A stretch of 64,000 nt of DNA from Lentzea guizhouensis (GTDB taxonomy: Bacteria > Actinomycetota > Actinomycetes > Mycobacteriales > Pseudonocardiaceae): NCBI RefSeq assembly GCF_001701025.1, contig NZ_CP016793.1:5456001-5520000 (forward strand), written 5' to 3'. A program made the position numbers and the translations under genes. Shown in pieces: positions 24,272-32,499 of the stretch (the stretch's first letter is position 1; every line of letters begins with the position of its first letter). Below the pieces are notes generated by a model. The model was given only the letters and a program-made list of their open reading frames with translations, made no database searches and was not told the DNA's origin.

Positions 24272-26599
24272 GTGAACGAGAAGAGCGGTTACACACCGAC
24301 CAACTACCGGACCATTAGGTCACGGTTGGCCGGAGTGGTCGTCGTTCCCAGTGTCGTCCTGTTGATCATGTGGGCGGTCTTCTCCTCGTACACCGTTTTC
24401 GACGGTTTGTACATGCGTTCTGCCGCAGTCGGCGTGAAGGACGCGACGATCCCCTCGGTGCAGGCGTTCGCCGGTCTGCAGCAGGAACGCCAGCTGAGCC
24501 TCGTGCTGCTGAGCAAGGCGGGCGGTGTCGACACCGCGGCGCTGCGGCAACAGCACGCGCGCACCGACGAGTCGGTCACGAGGATGAAGGCGGCGTTCAC
24601 GGACCTCGCCGACGGCGCGCCGCAGGACATCGTCGACCGGATCAACGCGCTCACCACCGTGCTGGACGACCTCGGCCGGCACCGCGCGCAGGTCGAGGCG
24701 GGCACCGGCAGCCCGCAGGAGGTCTACGACTACTACAACAGCCTGCTCGACGCGGGCGTCGCGTTGATCTCCCGGCAGGCGCGGCAGGTGCCCGACGCCG
24801 AGGCCGGTCAGTCCAACGTGCACGCCGTCACGATCTTCCAGGCCGCCGACTGGATGTCCCGCGGCGCCACGATCGGGTCCCGCGGGTTGCTCAACAAGGC
24901 GTTCACGCCGGCCGAGCGGGTCGAGTTCGTCCGGCTGATCGGCGCCTACCACGCCGGTGTCGACGCCACGATCCCGTTCGCGCTCGAGCAGCCCCGCCAG
25001 CAGTACGACGCGCTGCGCACCAGCTCCGAGTACCGCGCGCTGCTCGACCTCGAGGGCCGCGTCATCAACGGCGACACCGGCGTCACCGACCAGCAGTGGC
25101 GGGCGGCGGCCGGTCCGGTGCACGAGAAGCTCGTCGCGATCGCCGTCCGGCAGGTCGAGGACGGCACGACCCTCGGCCTGGAGAAGGCCAACAGCCGCTT
25201 CACCGCCGTGCTGATCGGCAGCCTGATCGCGTTGCTCGCCGTCGTGGTCGGCATCGTGCTGGCGCTGCGCATCTCGAACCGCCTGGTCAGCCGCGCGCTC
25301 GTCACCCGCCTCACCTCGCTGCGGGAGGACACGCTGCGGCTCGCGCAGGAACGGCTGCCGCACATCGTGGCGCGCCTGCGGGGTGGCGAGCAGGTGGACG
25401 TCCACCGCGACATGCCGCCGCTGGACTACGGCAACGACGAGATCGGCCAGGTCGCCGACGCGTTCAACACCGCCCAGTACACGGCGGTCGCCGCCGCGGT
25501 GAAGGAGACGCAGGCCCGTGAGGGCGTGAACCGGGTCTTCCTCGACATCGCGCACCGCAACCAGGGCCTGGTGCACCGGCAGCTCAAGATCCTCGACAAG
25601 CTGGAGCGCGAGGAGGAGAACCCGGACCAGCTGGACTCGCTCTTCCAGCTTGACCACCTGGCCACCCGCGCCCGCCGCAACGCCGAGAACCTGATCATCC
25701 TCGCCGGCGAGCAGCCGGGCAGGCAGTGGCGCAAGCCGGTGCGGCTGAGCGACGTGCTGCGCGCCGCCGTGGCCGAGACCGAGCAGTACGTGCGGGTCAA
25801 GGTCAACCCGGTGCCCGACCGCGCGCTCGTGGGCGTGGCCGTCGCCGACACCATCCACCTGCTCGCCGAGCTCGTCGACAACGCGACCGCGTTCTCGTCG
25901 CCGCGCTCCGAGGTGATCGTCCACTCCAGCGCGGCGCCGCACGGGATCGTGATCGAGATCGAGGACCACGGTCTCGGCATGACGCAGGAGGAACGCCTGC
26001 AGGCCAACGCGAAGCTCTCCAACCCGCCGGACTTCGAGACCATGGCGTTCCGCGGCGAGTCCCGGCTGGGGCTCTTCGTCGTCGCACGGCTCGCGGCCAG
26101 GCGCGGCATCAAGGTGGAGCTGCGCGACTCGCCCTACGGCGGCACGGTCGCCCTGTGCGTGCTGCCGCCGCAGCTGGTGGCGCCGCACAACACCGCGGGC
26201 GACATCACCGAGACCACGCAGATGCCGGTGCGGTCGTTCCACGACCACCACCACGGTCACGTCGAGGAGCACCCGAGCTTCCCGCTGAAGCGGCCGCCGG
26301 TGGTGCCCCCCGCCGTGAACCCCCCGCCCGTCCCAGCCGTTTCCGAACCAGAACCACCGGTGGACGATCAGACGAACCAGGCACCTACCTCGGACGGGAA
26401 GCCCCCGCTTCCCCGCAGGCGCAAGCGGCAGAGCCTCGCGCCGCAGCTCATGCAGTCCGACGACGTGACGCACGCCGAGCCGGTTACCGGCGAAAGGTCG
26501 GCCGAGCGGACCCGGGACGGGTTGGCCGCGTTCCAGCGCGGTACCCGTGACGCGCGGCTGACCGACGACTGGAGATCAGAAGGAGCCCCCTCGTCATGA
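24272..26599 (+). CDS. Conservon sensor histidine kinase with nitrate/nitrite-sensing (NIT) domain
   Basis: A 775-residue membrane sensor (CvnA type). There is a first helix at about residues 20-40 (VVVVPSVVLLIMWAVF), an extracytoplasmic NIT domain with QERQLSLVLLSKAGG, and a second helix at about 310-334 (LIGSLIALLAVVVGIVLAL). A HAMP-like region follows, then DIAHRNQGLVHRQLKILDKL and a HATPase domain with LAELVDNATAFSSP and EDHGLGMT. The last 150 residues are proline-rich and disordered. I chose GTG 24272; upstream in-frame starts add unconserved sequence. It leads the four-gene conservon and overlaps the next gene by ATGA. Confidence 0.9.
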   Translation: MNEKSGYTPTNYRTIRSRLAGVVVVPSVVLLIMWAVFSSYTVFDGLYMRSAAVGVKDATIPSVQAFAGLQQERQLSLVLLSKAGGVDTAALRQQHARTDESVTRMKAAFTDLADGAPQDIVDRINALTTVLDDLGRHRAQVEAGTGSPQEVYDYYNSLLDAGVALISRQARQVPDAEAGQSNVHAVTIFQAADWMSRGATIGSRGLLNKAFTPAERVEFVRLIGAYHAGVDATIPFALEQPRQQYDALRTSSEYRALLDLEGRVINGDTGVTDQQWRAAAGPVHEKLVAIAVRQVEDGTTLGLEKANSRFTAVLIGSLIALLAVVVGIVLALRISNRLVSRALVTRLTSLREDTLRLAQERLPHIVARLRGGEQVDVHRDMPPLDYGNDEIGQVADAFNTAQYTAVAAAVKETQAREGVNRVFLDIAHRNQGLVHRQLKILDKLEREEENPDQLDSLFQLDHLATRARRNAENLIILAGEQPGRQWRKPVRLSDVLRAAVAETEQYVRVKVNPVPDRALVGVAVADTIHLLAELVDNATAFSSPRSEVIVHSSAAPHGIVIEIEDHGLGMTQEERLQANAKLSNPPDFETMAFRGESRLGLFVVARLAARRGIKVELRDSPYGGTVALCVLPPQLVAPHNTAGDITETTQMPVRSFHDHHHGHVEEHPSFPLKRPPVVPPAVNPPPVPAVSEPEPPVDDQTNQAPTSDGKPPLPRRRKRQSLAPQLMQSDDVTHAEPVTGERSAERTRDGLAAFQRGTRDARLTDDWRSEGAPSS

Positions 26600-27030
26600 A
26601 GGACAAGACCAGCCAGCACGGCGAACTGAACTGGCTGCTGGAAGACCTCATCCAGCGGGTGGTCGGCGCGCGGCACGCGGTCGTGCTGTCGGCGGACGGA
26701 CTCCTGCTCGGCCGCTCGGCCGGGCTCTCCCGCGACGACTCGGAGCACCTGTCGGCGATGGCGTCGGCGTTCCAGTCGCTCGCCCGCGGCACCGGCAGGC
26801 ACTTCGGTGGCGGCGCGGTGCGGCAGACCATCGTCGAGATGGAGCACGCCTACCTGTTTGTCACGGCGGCGGGCCACGGTGCGTGCCTCGCGCTGCTCGG
26901 CGAGGAGGACGCGGACATGGGCATGATCGCGTACGAGATGAACATGCTGGTCAAGCGGGTGGGCACGTACCTCTCGTCGGCCCCCCGCGCAGAAACGGCG
27001 ACGGTGCCCTCCGCACGAGAGTCGCGCTGA
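26596..27030 (+). CDS. Roadblock/LC7 domain protein (conservon component B)
   Basis: A 144-residue protein with a single roadblock/LC7 domain: LNWLLEDLIQRVVGARHAVV, LSADGLLLGRSAGLSRDD and LFVTAAGHGACLALL. In conservons such proteins bind the small GTPase and couple it to the kinase. An AGAAGGAG site precedes ATG 26596. It overlaps the kinase stop (ATGA) and the next start (TGATG). Confidence 0.93.
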   Translation: MKDKTSQHGELNWLLEDLIQRVVGARHAVVLSADGLLLGRSAGLSRDDSEHLSAMASAFQSLARGTGRHFGGGAVRQTIVEMEHAYLFVTAAGHGACLALLGEEDADMGMIAYEMNMLVKRVGTYLSSAPRAETATVPSARESR

Positions 27031-27395
27031 TGACCGCGCGTGAGGACTGGTGGTACGACGAGGCCGCTGGACCGCTGGTGCGGCCCTACGCGATGGTGCG
27101 CGGCCGCACCCGGCCGAACGCGCCCAACTTGCACCTCGTGACGCAGGTTCGCGCGTCGGTTGTTGCGTCCGACCAGACGTCGCTGACGGTCGAGCATCGC
27201 GAGATCATGGCCCTGTGCGCACGACCGCTCTCGATCGCCGAAGTGGCCGCCTACCTCGACGTCCCGCTCGTCGTGGTCAAGGTGCTGCTCTCGGACCTCA
27301 TCGAGCGCGGTGACGTGATCGTGCAGAACTCCGCTCCCCAAGTTCCCGACCGGGATCTCCTGCAGGCCGTACTGGATGGTGTTCGTGGGATCTGA
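27030..27395 (+). CDS. DUF742 protein (conservon component C)
   Basis: A 121-residue DUF742 protein with a winged-helix-like core. It has WWYDEAAGPLVRPYAMVRGR at the start, LTVEHREIMALCARPLSIAE, and LDVPLVVVKVLLSDLIERGD. The third conserved component of conservons, it is thought to be a DNA- or protein-binding partner of the GTPase. ATG 27030 overlaps the roadblock stop. It overlaps the GTPase gene by 20 bases. Confidence 0.92.
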   Translation: MTAREDWWYDEAAGPLVRPYAMVRGRTRPNAPNLHLVTQVRASVVASDQTSLTVEHREIMALCARPLSIAEVAAYLDVPLVVVKVLLSDLIERGDVIVQNSAPQVPDRDLLQAVLDGVRGI

Positions 27396-27957
27396 CGACC
27401 AGCTGACCGTGCCGACCGCGGTCAAGATCGTCATCGCGGGTGGTTTCGGCACCGGCAAGACCACCATGGTCTCGTCGGTCTCCGAGATCCCACCGCTGAA
27501 GACCGAGGAGCTGCTCACCGAAGCCGGTGTGCACGTCGACGACCTGGCCGGCATCGAGGGCAAGGACACGACCACGGTGGCGCTGGACTTCGGGCGCATC
27601 ACCATCAACACGAGCGTGGTGCTGTACCTGTTCGGCACGCCGGGCCAGAACAGGTTCTGGTTCATGTGGGACGAGCTGGCCCACGGCGCGATCGGCGCCG
27701 TCGTGCTCGTCGACACCCGCCGGCTCGACTCGTCCTTCCCGTCCATCGACTTCTTCGAGCACCGCGGCATCCCGTTCATCGTGGCGGTCAACTGCTTCGA
27801 CGGCGGGCAGCTCTACACCGTGGACGAGGTGCGGCACGCGCTGGACCTCGACGACGCGATCCCGGTCGTGCTGTGCGACGCCCGGAACCGCGAGTCGTCG
27901 AAGACGGTGCTGGTCGGTTTGATCCAGCACTCGATGAACCGCCTGGCGCTGGCTTAG
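27376..27957 (+). CDS. Conservon small GTPase (component D)
   Basis: A 193-residue Ras/Arf-like GTPase. The P-loop is GGFGTGKTTMV, switch II is in LFGTPGQNRFWFMWDEL, and NCFD takes the place of the NKxD guanine motif. It is the output GTPase of the kinase/roadblock/DUF742 set; relatives influence development and antibiotic production in Streptomyces. The gene ends the conservon and overlaps the convergent methyltransferase by 4 bases. Confidence 0.92.
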   Translation: MVFVGSDDQLTVPTAVKIVIAGGFGTGKTTMVSSVSEIPPLKTEELLTEAGVHVDDLAGIEGKDTTTVALDFGRITINTSVVLYLFGTPGQNRFWFMWDELAHGAIGAVVLVDTRRLDSSFPSIDFFEHRGIPFIVAVNCFDGGQLYTVDEVRHALDLDDAIPVVLCDARNRESSKTVLVGLIQHSMNRLALA

Positions 27958-28664
27958 GCCGTCAGCTCGAAGAACAGGAAGCTCGGGCTCGTGGTCAGGG
28001 CCCGGTAGTCGTCGGGGAACAGCTGCTGGGCCTCCGGGACCGGCAGCGGTTCGCTGATGCCCGCGAGCTCGAAACCGGCTGCGGTGAACGCGCCCGTCAT
28101 GGCGTGCAGCGGCCGATTCCAGAACGACATGGTGACCGGCTCACCGGCGTGGTCCCAGACCTCGGTCCAGTTGTAGGTCTCGAAGTAGTTCGTCCTGAGC
28201 CCTTGCGCCCGGTGGATGGCGTGGATCGCGAACGGGTGGTCGACCGAGGCGAGCAGCCGGCCGCCGGGCTTGAGGATGCGCCTGATCTCTTCGAGCGCCG
28301 GACCCCAGTCTTCGAGGTAGTGCAGGACGAGTGACGCGATGACGTCGTCGAACGTCCTGTCGGCGTAGGGGAGCGGGTCGTTGAGGTCGGCTTTGCGCAG
28401 GTCCGCGTCGGGGCCGAGGCGTTCCCGGGCCAGTTCCAGCATGTTCGCGCTCGGGTCGAACCCGCTCACCTCGGCACCTCGCTCGCGCAGCTCGGCCATG
28501 AGCGGCCCAGCGCCACAGCCTGCGTCGAGGATCTTGCGACCGGTCACGTCACCGGCGAGCGCCAGCATCGCGGGCCGCTCGTAGTAGGCGTTCTGGATGT
28601 CGGTCTCGTTGGACTCGCTGTAGGCCTTCGCGAGCGTGTCGTAGTCGTTCTGCACCCCAGGCAT
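27954..28664 (-). CDS. Class I SAM-dependent methyltransferase
   Basis: A 236-residue methyltransferase. SAM-binding motif I is ILDAGCGAGPLMAELR (about residues 45-60), motif II FDPSANMLELAR, and the acidic DRTFDDVIASLVLHYLEDW and RILKPGGRLL motifs follow. It resembles UbiE-like small-molecule methyltransferases; the substrate is not predictable. Transcribed alone toward the conservon, with which it shares its last 4 bases. Confidence 0.87.
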   Translation of the reverse strand: MPGVQNDYDTLAKAYSESNETDIQNAYYERPAMLALAGDVTGRKILDAGCGAGPLMAELRERGAEVSGFDPSANMLELARERLGPDADLRKADLNDPLPYADRTFDDVIASLVLHYLEDWGPALEEIRRILKPGGRLLASVDHPFAIHAIHRAQGLRTNYFETYNWTEVWDHAGEPVTMSFWNRPLHAMTGAFTAAGFELAGISEPLPVPEAQQLFPDDYRALTTSPSFLFFELTA

Positions 28665-28689
28665 GCGATCAATCCAAGCACGAACGAGG

Positions 28690-28715
28690 AGCGCGCCCCG
28701 GTGCGAGGGCGCGCT
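28690..28715 (-). terminator. 9-bp stem downstream of the dehydrogenase gene
   Basis: AGCGCGCCC (28690-28698) pairs exactly with 28707-28715 around an 8-base loop, about 10 bases past the stop of the minus-strand 3-hydroxyacyl-CoA dehydrogenase gene. Confidence 0.5.
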
Positions 28716-28724
28716 TCCCCGGTC

Positions 28725-29588
28725 CTACTTCGCGTAGTTGTGGAAGCCGCGTCCGGACTTCTTGCCCAGCAGGCCCGCGTCCACCATGCGCAGCAACAAC
28801 GGCGGCGGCGAGTACAGCGGCTCCTTGAACTCCTCGTACATCGACTCGGCGATGGCCTTCGTGGTGTCGAGGCCGATCAGGTCGGTCAGCCGCAGCGGGC
28901 CCATCGGGTGGGCGCAGCCGAGCACCATGCCGTTGTCGATGTCGTCGGCCGAGGCGAACCCGGACTCCAGCATGCGGATCGAGGAGAGCAGGTAGGGGAT
29001 CAGCAGCGCGTTGACCACGAAGCCGGCGCGGTCCTGCGAGCGGATGACCTCCTTGTGCAGGGTGCCGCGCACGAACGCCTCCGCGCGCACCTGCGTGGTG
29101 GCGCCGGTCAGCAGCGACGGCACGATCTCGACGAGCTTCAGCACCGGCACCGGGTTGAAGAAGTGCACGCCGATGACCTGCTCCGGCCGGGTGGTGGCCA
29201 TGCCGAGCTTCATGATCGGGATCGAGCTGGTGTTGGACGCGAAGATGGCGTCCTCGTCCTTCACGACCTTGTCGAGGGTCGTGAAGACCTCGGTCTTGAC
29301 CTGCTCGTTCTCCGCGACCGCCTCGACCACGAACTGCCGGTCGGCGAACTCGCCGACGTCCGTCGTGAACCGGATGCGGCCCAGCGCGGCATCGCGGTCG
29401 TCCTCGGTCAGCTTGCCCGACTTCACGCCCCTGGCCAGCGAGGAGGCGATCCGCCCCTGCGCCGCCCCGGCCGCGTCCGCGTTGACCTCGACGACGATGA
29501 CGTCGAGGCCCGCACGGGCGCTCACCTCGGCGATTCCGGAGCCCATGAGGCCGGAACCGACGACTCCCACACGTTGAATGTCACTCAC
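28725..29588 (-). CDS. 3-hydroxybutyryl-CoA / 3-hydroxyacyl-CoA dehydrogenase
   Basis: A 287-residue, NAD(P)-dependent enzyme of the Hbd/FadB2 type. The Rossmann motif is VVGSGLMGSGIAEVSARAG at residues 9-27. Other marks are FASNTSSIPI, GVHFFNPVPVLKLVEI (catalytic His), and a helical C-terminal domain with GFVVNALLIPYLL. It oxidises 3-hydroxyacyl-CoA or reduces acetoacetyl-CoA. I chose GTG 29588 because the conserved DIQRVGVVGSG follows directly. Confidence 0.92.
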   Translation of the reverse strand: MSDIQRVGVVGSGLMGSGIAEVSARAGLDVIVVEVNADAAGAAQGRIASSLARGVKSGKLTEDDRDAALGRIRFTTDVGEFADRQFVVEAVAENEQVKTEVFTTLDKVVKDEDAIFASNTSSIPIMKLGMATTRPEQVIGVHFFNPVPVLKLVEIVPSLLTGATTQVRAEAFVRGTLHKEVIRSQDRAGFVVNALLIPYLLSSIRMLESGFASADDIDNGMVLGCAHPMGPLRLTDLIGLDTTKAIAESMYEEFKEPLYSPPPLLLRMVDAGLLGKKSGRGFHNYAK

Positions 29589-29658
29589 GGCCCCGATCCT
29601 GCCACGACCAGCTCGAACCGAGGTGGTGCTGGTCCGAACGGGGCAGCGCAAGCCCCGG

Positions 29659-29877
29659 TCAGCGGGCCGCACCCTCTTTGGACGGTCGCAGCACGGTGAC
29701 CGGCAGGCCGCTGTCGAGCAGAGTGTGCTCCGCCGCGACCTTGTTGGCGCCGTAGCCCTTGGGCGAGTCGAAGTCCATCGAGCCCGGTGCGTCGACGGTC
29801 CAGCCGGACGCTCGCAGCCGGCGGGCGGTGGCGCCGCCGATGAGGCCGGTGCCGCCGAGGATCAACGCGCGTGGCAT
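29659..29877 (-). pseudogene. Internally deleted NAD-dependent epimerase remnant
   Basis: Only 72 residues remain. The N-terminal Rossmann strand ALILGGTGLIGGATARRL is joined after about 14 residues to YGANKVAAEHTLLDSG and PVTVLRPSK, which normally lie some 110 residues further on in NAD-dependent epimerases (the Y-x3-K active site). The C-terminal half is missing too. This is best read as a gene with an internal deletion and a lost 3' end. The flanks (29589-29658 and 29878-30022) hold nothing else I can identify. Confidence 0.65.
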
Positions 29878-30022
29878 TCCGCCGACATCAGTGCCTTCGG
29901 GGGTGTGGTTCTCCGCAGTATCGGACCTGCGGACGAACGCAACAAACCGGCCGGTTTTCCTCATGGTGGCACGAAACAACAGTTGAAAAGATCGAACTCA
30001 CCGAAAAGAAATGGGGAGTTCG

Positions 30023-30676
30023 ATGTTCTCAGGTGTTGCGCCCGCCGCCCACGAACCGGTCGGCGGACTCGCCGGTTGGGCCGTGGACGTCATGGAGTCG
30101 CTCGGCGGCGTGGGCGCGGCCATCGTGGTGGGGCTGGACAACCTGTTCCCGCCGATCCCGAGCGAGATCGTGCTGCCACTGGCGGGTTTCTCCGCGGCCA
30201 GGGGCGTGTTCAGCCTGGCGGAGGCGCTGATCTGGACCACGGTCGGGTCCGTCGTCGGCGCGATCATCGTGTACGTGGCGGGCATGCTGCTCGGCCGGGA
30301 ACGCACCCGCAGGCTCGTCGCGAAGATCCCGCTGGTGAAGGTCTCCGATTTCGACCGGACCGAGCAGTGGTTCGCGAAACACGGCGCGAAAGCGGTTTTC
30401 TTCGGGCGCATGGTTCCGTTGTTCCGCAGTTTCATCTCGTTGCCCGCGGGGGTGGAACGGATGAACTTCGTGAAGTTCCTCGTGCTGACCACGCTCGGCA
30501 GCCTGATCTGGAACACGGTGTTCGTCGGCGCGGGATACCTGCTCGGGTCGAACTGGTACGTGGTCGACGAGTACGCGGGGGTGTTCCAGAAGGCCGTGAT
30601 CGGCGCGGTCGTGCTCGCCGCCGGGTGGTTCGTGGTCACCAGGCTGCGTGAACGGAAGTCGTCGCGTGCCCGCTGA
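30023..30676 (+). CDS. DedA family membrane protein
   Basis: A 217-residue membrane protein of the DedA/VTT family, flippases for lipids such as undecaprenyl phosphate or phosphatidylethanolamine. Signature segments are DNLFPPIPSEIVLPLAGF, WTTVGSVVGAIIVYVAGMLL, and VFFGRMVPLFRSFISLPAG with the conserved arginine, followed by MNFVKFLVLTTLGSLIWNTV. ATG 30023 follows a GGGGAG site; an ATG at 30011 is an alternative. The next kinase gene starts 16 bases downstream. Confidence 0.87.
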   Translation: MFSGVAPAAHEPVGGLAGWAVDVMESLGGVGAAIVVGLDNLFPPIPSEIVLPLAGFSAARGVFSLAEALIWTTVGSVVGAIIVYVAGMLLGRERTRRLVAKIPLVKVSDFDRTEQWFAKHGAKAVFFGRMVPLFRSFISLPAGVERMNFVKFLVLTTLGSLIWNTVFVGAGYLLGSNWYVVDEYAGVFQKAVIGAVVLAAGWFVVTRLRERKSSRAR

Positions 30677-30692
30677 CGGTTACGCTGCGGAG

Positions 30693-31829
30693 GTGCTGTT
30701 CGACCGTGGTGAGCTGGTGCGCCGTGCCACGCGTCGGACGACCGGGCTCGCGATCGGCGGGCTCTCCGCGTTCGCCGAGCTCGCCTTCGTCCTCTGTGCC
30801 GGGGCCCTGCTGGGGGTGCGGTCGGCCCGGCCGGTGGTGTTCGGTGCGGCGAGGGCGATCGCGGAGTTCGAACGCAGGCGGATCGAGCGCTTCCACGGGC
30901 AGGGCAGCGCGGAGGACTTCACCGGCTGGCGGGCGCTGCAGTACCTGGGCGTCCGCTGGCTGGTCGGCGGGCTCGGCGCGGGCGTGCTGCTGCTGGTCCT
31001 GCTCGGTGCCGGGACGGCCGTGGTCATGACCTGGCAGATGGTCGCCGGCACGGGCAGCCCGAGCCGGATGAGCTGGTACGACCCGATCACGTTCGTCCTG
31101 TTCGGCACGCTGCTGGTGTTCATGACGGTCCAGGCCTTGATCGGGGTGGAGGGCCTCGACCGGAGGCTGGCGCGCCACTTCCTCGGCCCGACCGCGCAGG
31201 AGGTGTTGCGGCGCAGGGTCTCCGAGCTCACCGTCAGCCGCGCCGAGGTGGTCGAGGCCATCAACGAGGAACGCCGGCGCATCGAACGCGACCTGCACGA
31301 CGGCGTGCAGCAGCGGATGGTCGCGCTGGGCATGCTGCTCGGGCGGGCGAGCAGGCGGGCCGACCAGGCGCCGGAACTGCTGGAGCAGGCCCGCGAGGAG
31401 GCCGGGCGGGTGCTGCTCGAGCTGCGCGAGGTGAGCTGGCGGGTGTATCCGATCGCGTTGGACAGCGACGGGCTGCACACCGCTCTGGAGTCGCTGGCGG
31501 AACGCTCGGGCGTGCCGGTCAGGCTGCACTACGGGCTCACCGAACGGCCCCTGGGCAGCGTCGAGGTGCCCGCGTACTTCGTGGCCTCCGAGGCCGTGAC
31601 GAACGTCAGCAAGCACGCCGGCGCCACCCGGATCGACCTGTCCGTCACCAGGGAGGGCACCATGGTCGTCGTGCGGATCGAGGACGACGGGACCGGCGGC
31701 GCCGACCCGGCCGGCAGCGGGCTCTCCGGCCTGGCCCGCAGGGTCGCCGCGGTGGACGGGGTGTTCACAGTGGACAGTCCGCCCGGTGGCCCGACCGTGA
31801 TCACCGCGGAGCTGCCGTGCGCCTCGTGA
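30693..31829 (+). CDS. Sensor histidine kinase (HisKA_3 type)
   Basis: A kinase of about 378 residues with two to four membrane helices in the first 170 residues (LCAGALLGVRSA, VGGLGAGVLLLVLLGAG, ITFVLFGTLLVFMT). The phospho-acceptor helix is INEERRRIERDLHDGVQQRM, and the HATPase carries EAVTNVSKHAGATRI and VRIEDDGTGGAD. The start is uncertain: GTG 30693 is preferred, GTG 30648 would overlap dedA. It overlaps its response regulator by 13 bases. Confidence 0.85.
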   Translation: MLFDRGELVRRATRRTTGLAIGGLSAFAELAFVLCAGALLGVRSARPVVFGAARAIAEFERRRIERFHGQGSAEDFTGWRALQYLGVRWLVGGLGAGVLLLVLLGAGTAVVMTWQMVAGTGSPSRMSWYDPITFVLFGTLLVFMTVQALIGVEGLDRRLARHFLGPTAQEVLRRRVSELTVSRAEVVEAINEERRRIERDLHDGVQQRMVALGMLLGRASRRADQAPELLEQAREEAGRVLLELREVSWRVYPIALDSDGLHTALESLAERSGVPVRLHYGLTERPLGSVEVPAYFVASEAVTNVSKHAGATRIDLSVTREGTMVVVRIEDDGTGGADPAGSGLSGLARRVAAVDGVFTVDSPPGGPTVITAELPCAS

Positions 31830-32461
31830 TCGCCGAGGACTCGACGCTGCTGCGCGAGGGCCTGGTCCGGTTGCTGGCCGAGGAGGGCCACGAGGTGCTG
31901 GCCGCCGTCGGTGACGCCGCCGCACTCCTGGAGCAGACCGGGCAGCACCGCCCCGACCTGGTGCTCACCGACGTCCGGATGCCGCCGAGCCACACCGACG
32001 AAGGTCTGCGGGCGGCCCTGGAGATCCGCCGCCGGTGGCCGGACACCGCTGTCCTGGTGCTGTCGCAGTACGTCGAGAAGCGGTATGCGACCGAGCTGAT
32101 CGCCACCGGTGGCGGCAAGGTCGGTTATCTGCTGAAGGACCGCGTGATGGAGGTCGGTGAGTTCCTCGACGCGCTGGAACGGGTGGCCGCCGGTGGTGAG
32201 GCGTTCGACCCGGACGTCGTCCGCGCGTTGATCAGCAGGAGCACGCACGCCGACCCGCTCGCCAGGCTGACCGCCCGGGAACGCGACGTGCTGGAGAAGA
32301 TGGCGCAGGGGCACAGCAACCCCGGCATCGGCGCCGCGCTCAGCATCTCGCGCAGCGCCGTGGAGAAGCACATCAACGCGATCTTCGACAAGCTGGACCT
32401 CACCGACAGCGCCGCCTACAGCCGGCGCGTGCTGGCGATCGTGCGCTACCTGCAGGGCTGA
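31817..32461 (+). CDS. LuxR/NarL family response regulator
   Basis: A 214-residue regulator starting at GTG 31817. The receiver domain has LVIAEDSTLLREGL and VLTDVRMPPSH with the phosphorylation Asp. The DNA-binding domain has LTARERDVLEKMAQGHSNPG and SRSAVEKHINAIFDKLDL. It pairs with the overlapping upstream kinase. The stop codon is inside the downstream terminator stem. Confidence 0.92.
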   Translation: MRLVIAEDSTLLREGLVRLLAEEGHEVLAAVGDAAALLEQTGQHRPDLVLTDVRMPPSHTDEGLRAALEIRRRWPDTAVLVLSQYVEKRYATELIATGGGKVGYLLKDRVMEVGEFLDALERVAAGGEAFDPDVVRALISRSTHADPLARLTARERDVLEKMAQGHSNPGIGAALSISRSAVEKHINAIFDKLDLTDSAAYSRRVLAIVRYLQG

Positions 32462-32488
32462 CCGCCGCACGCCCCGTGCGGCGGTCAG
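32458..32488. terminator. 13-bp perfect bidirectional hairpin
   Basis: Bases 32458-32470 and 32476-32488 are exact complements with a 5-base loop (GCCCC). It begins inside the response regulator stop codon and ends 12 bases before the convergent permease gene, serving both. Confidence 0.75.
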
Positions 32489-32499
32489 CCCCGAAAGCG

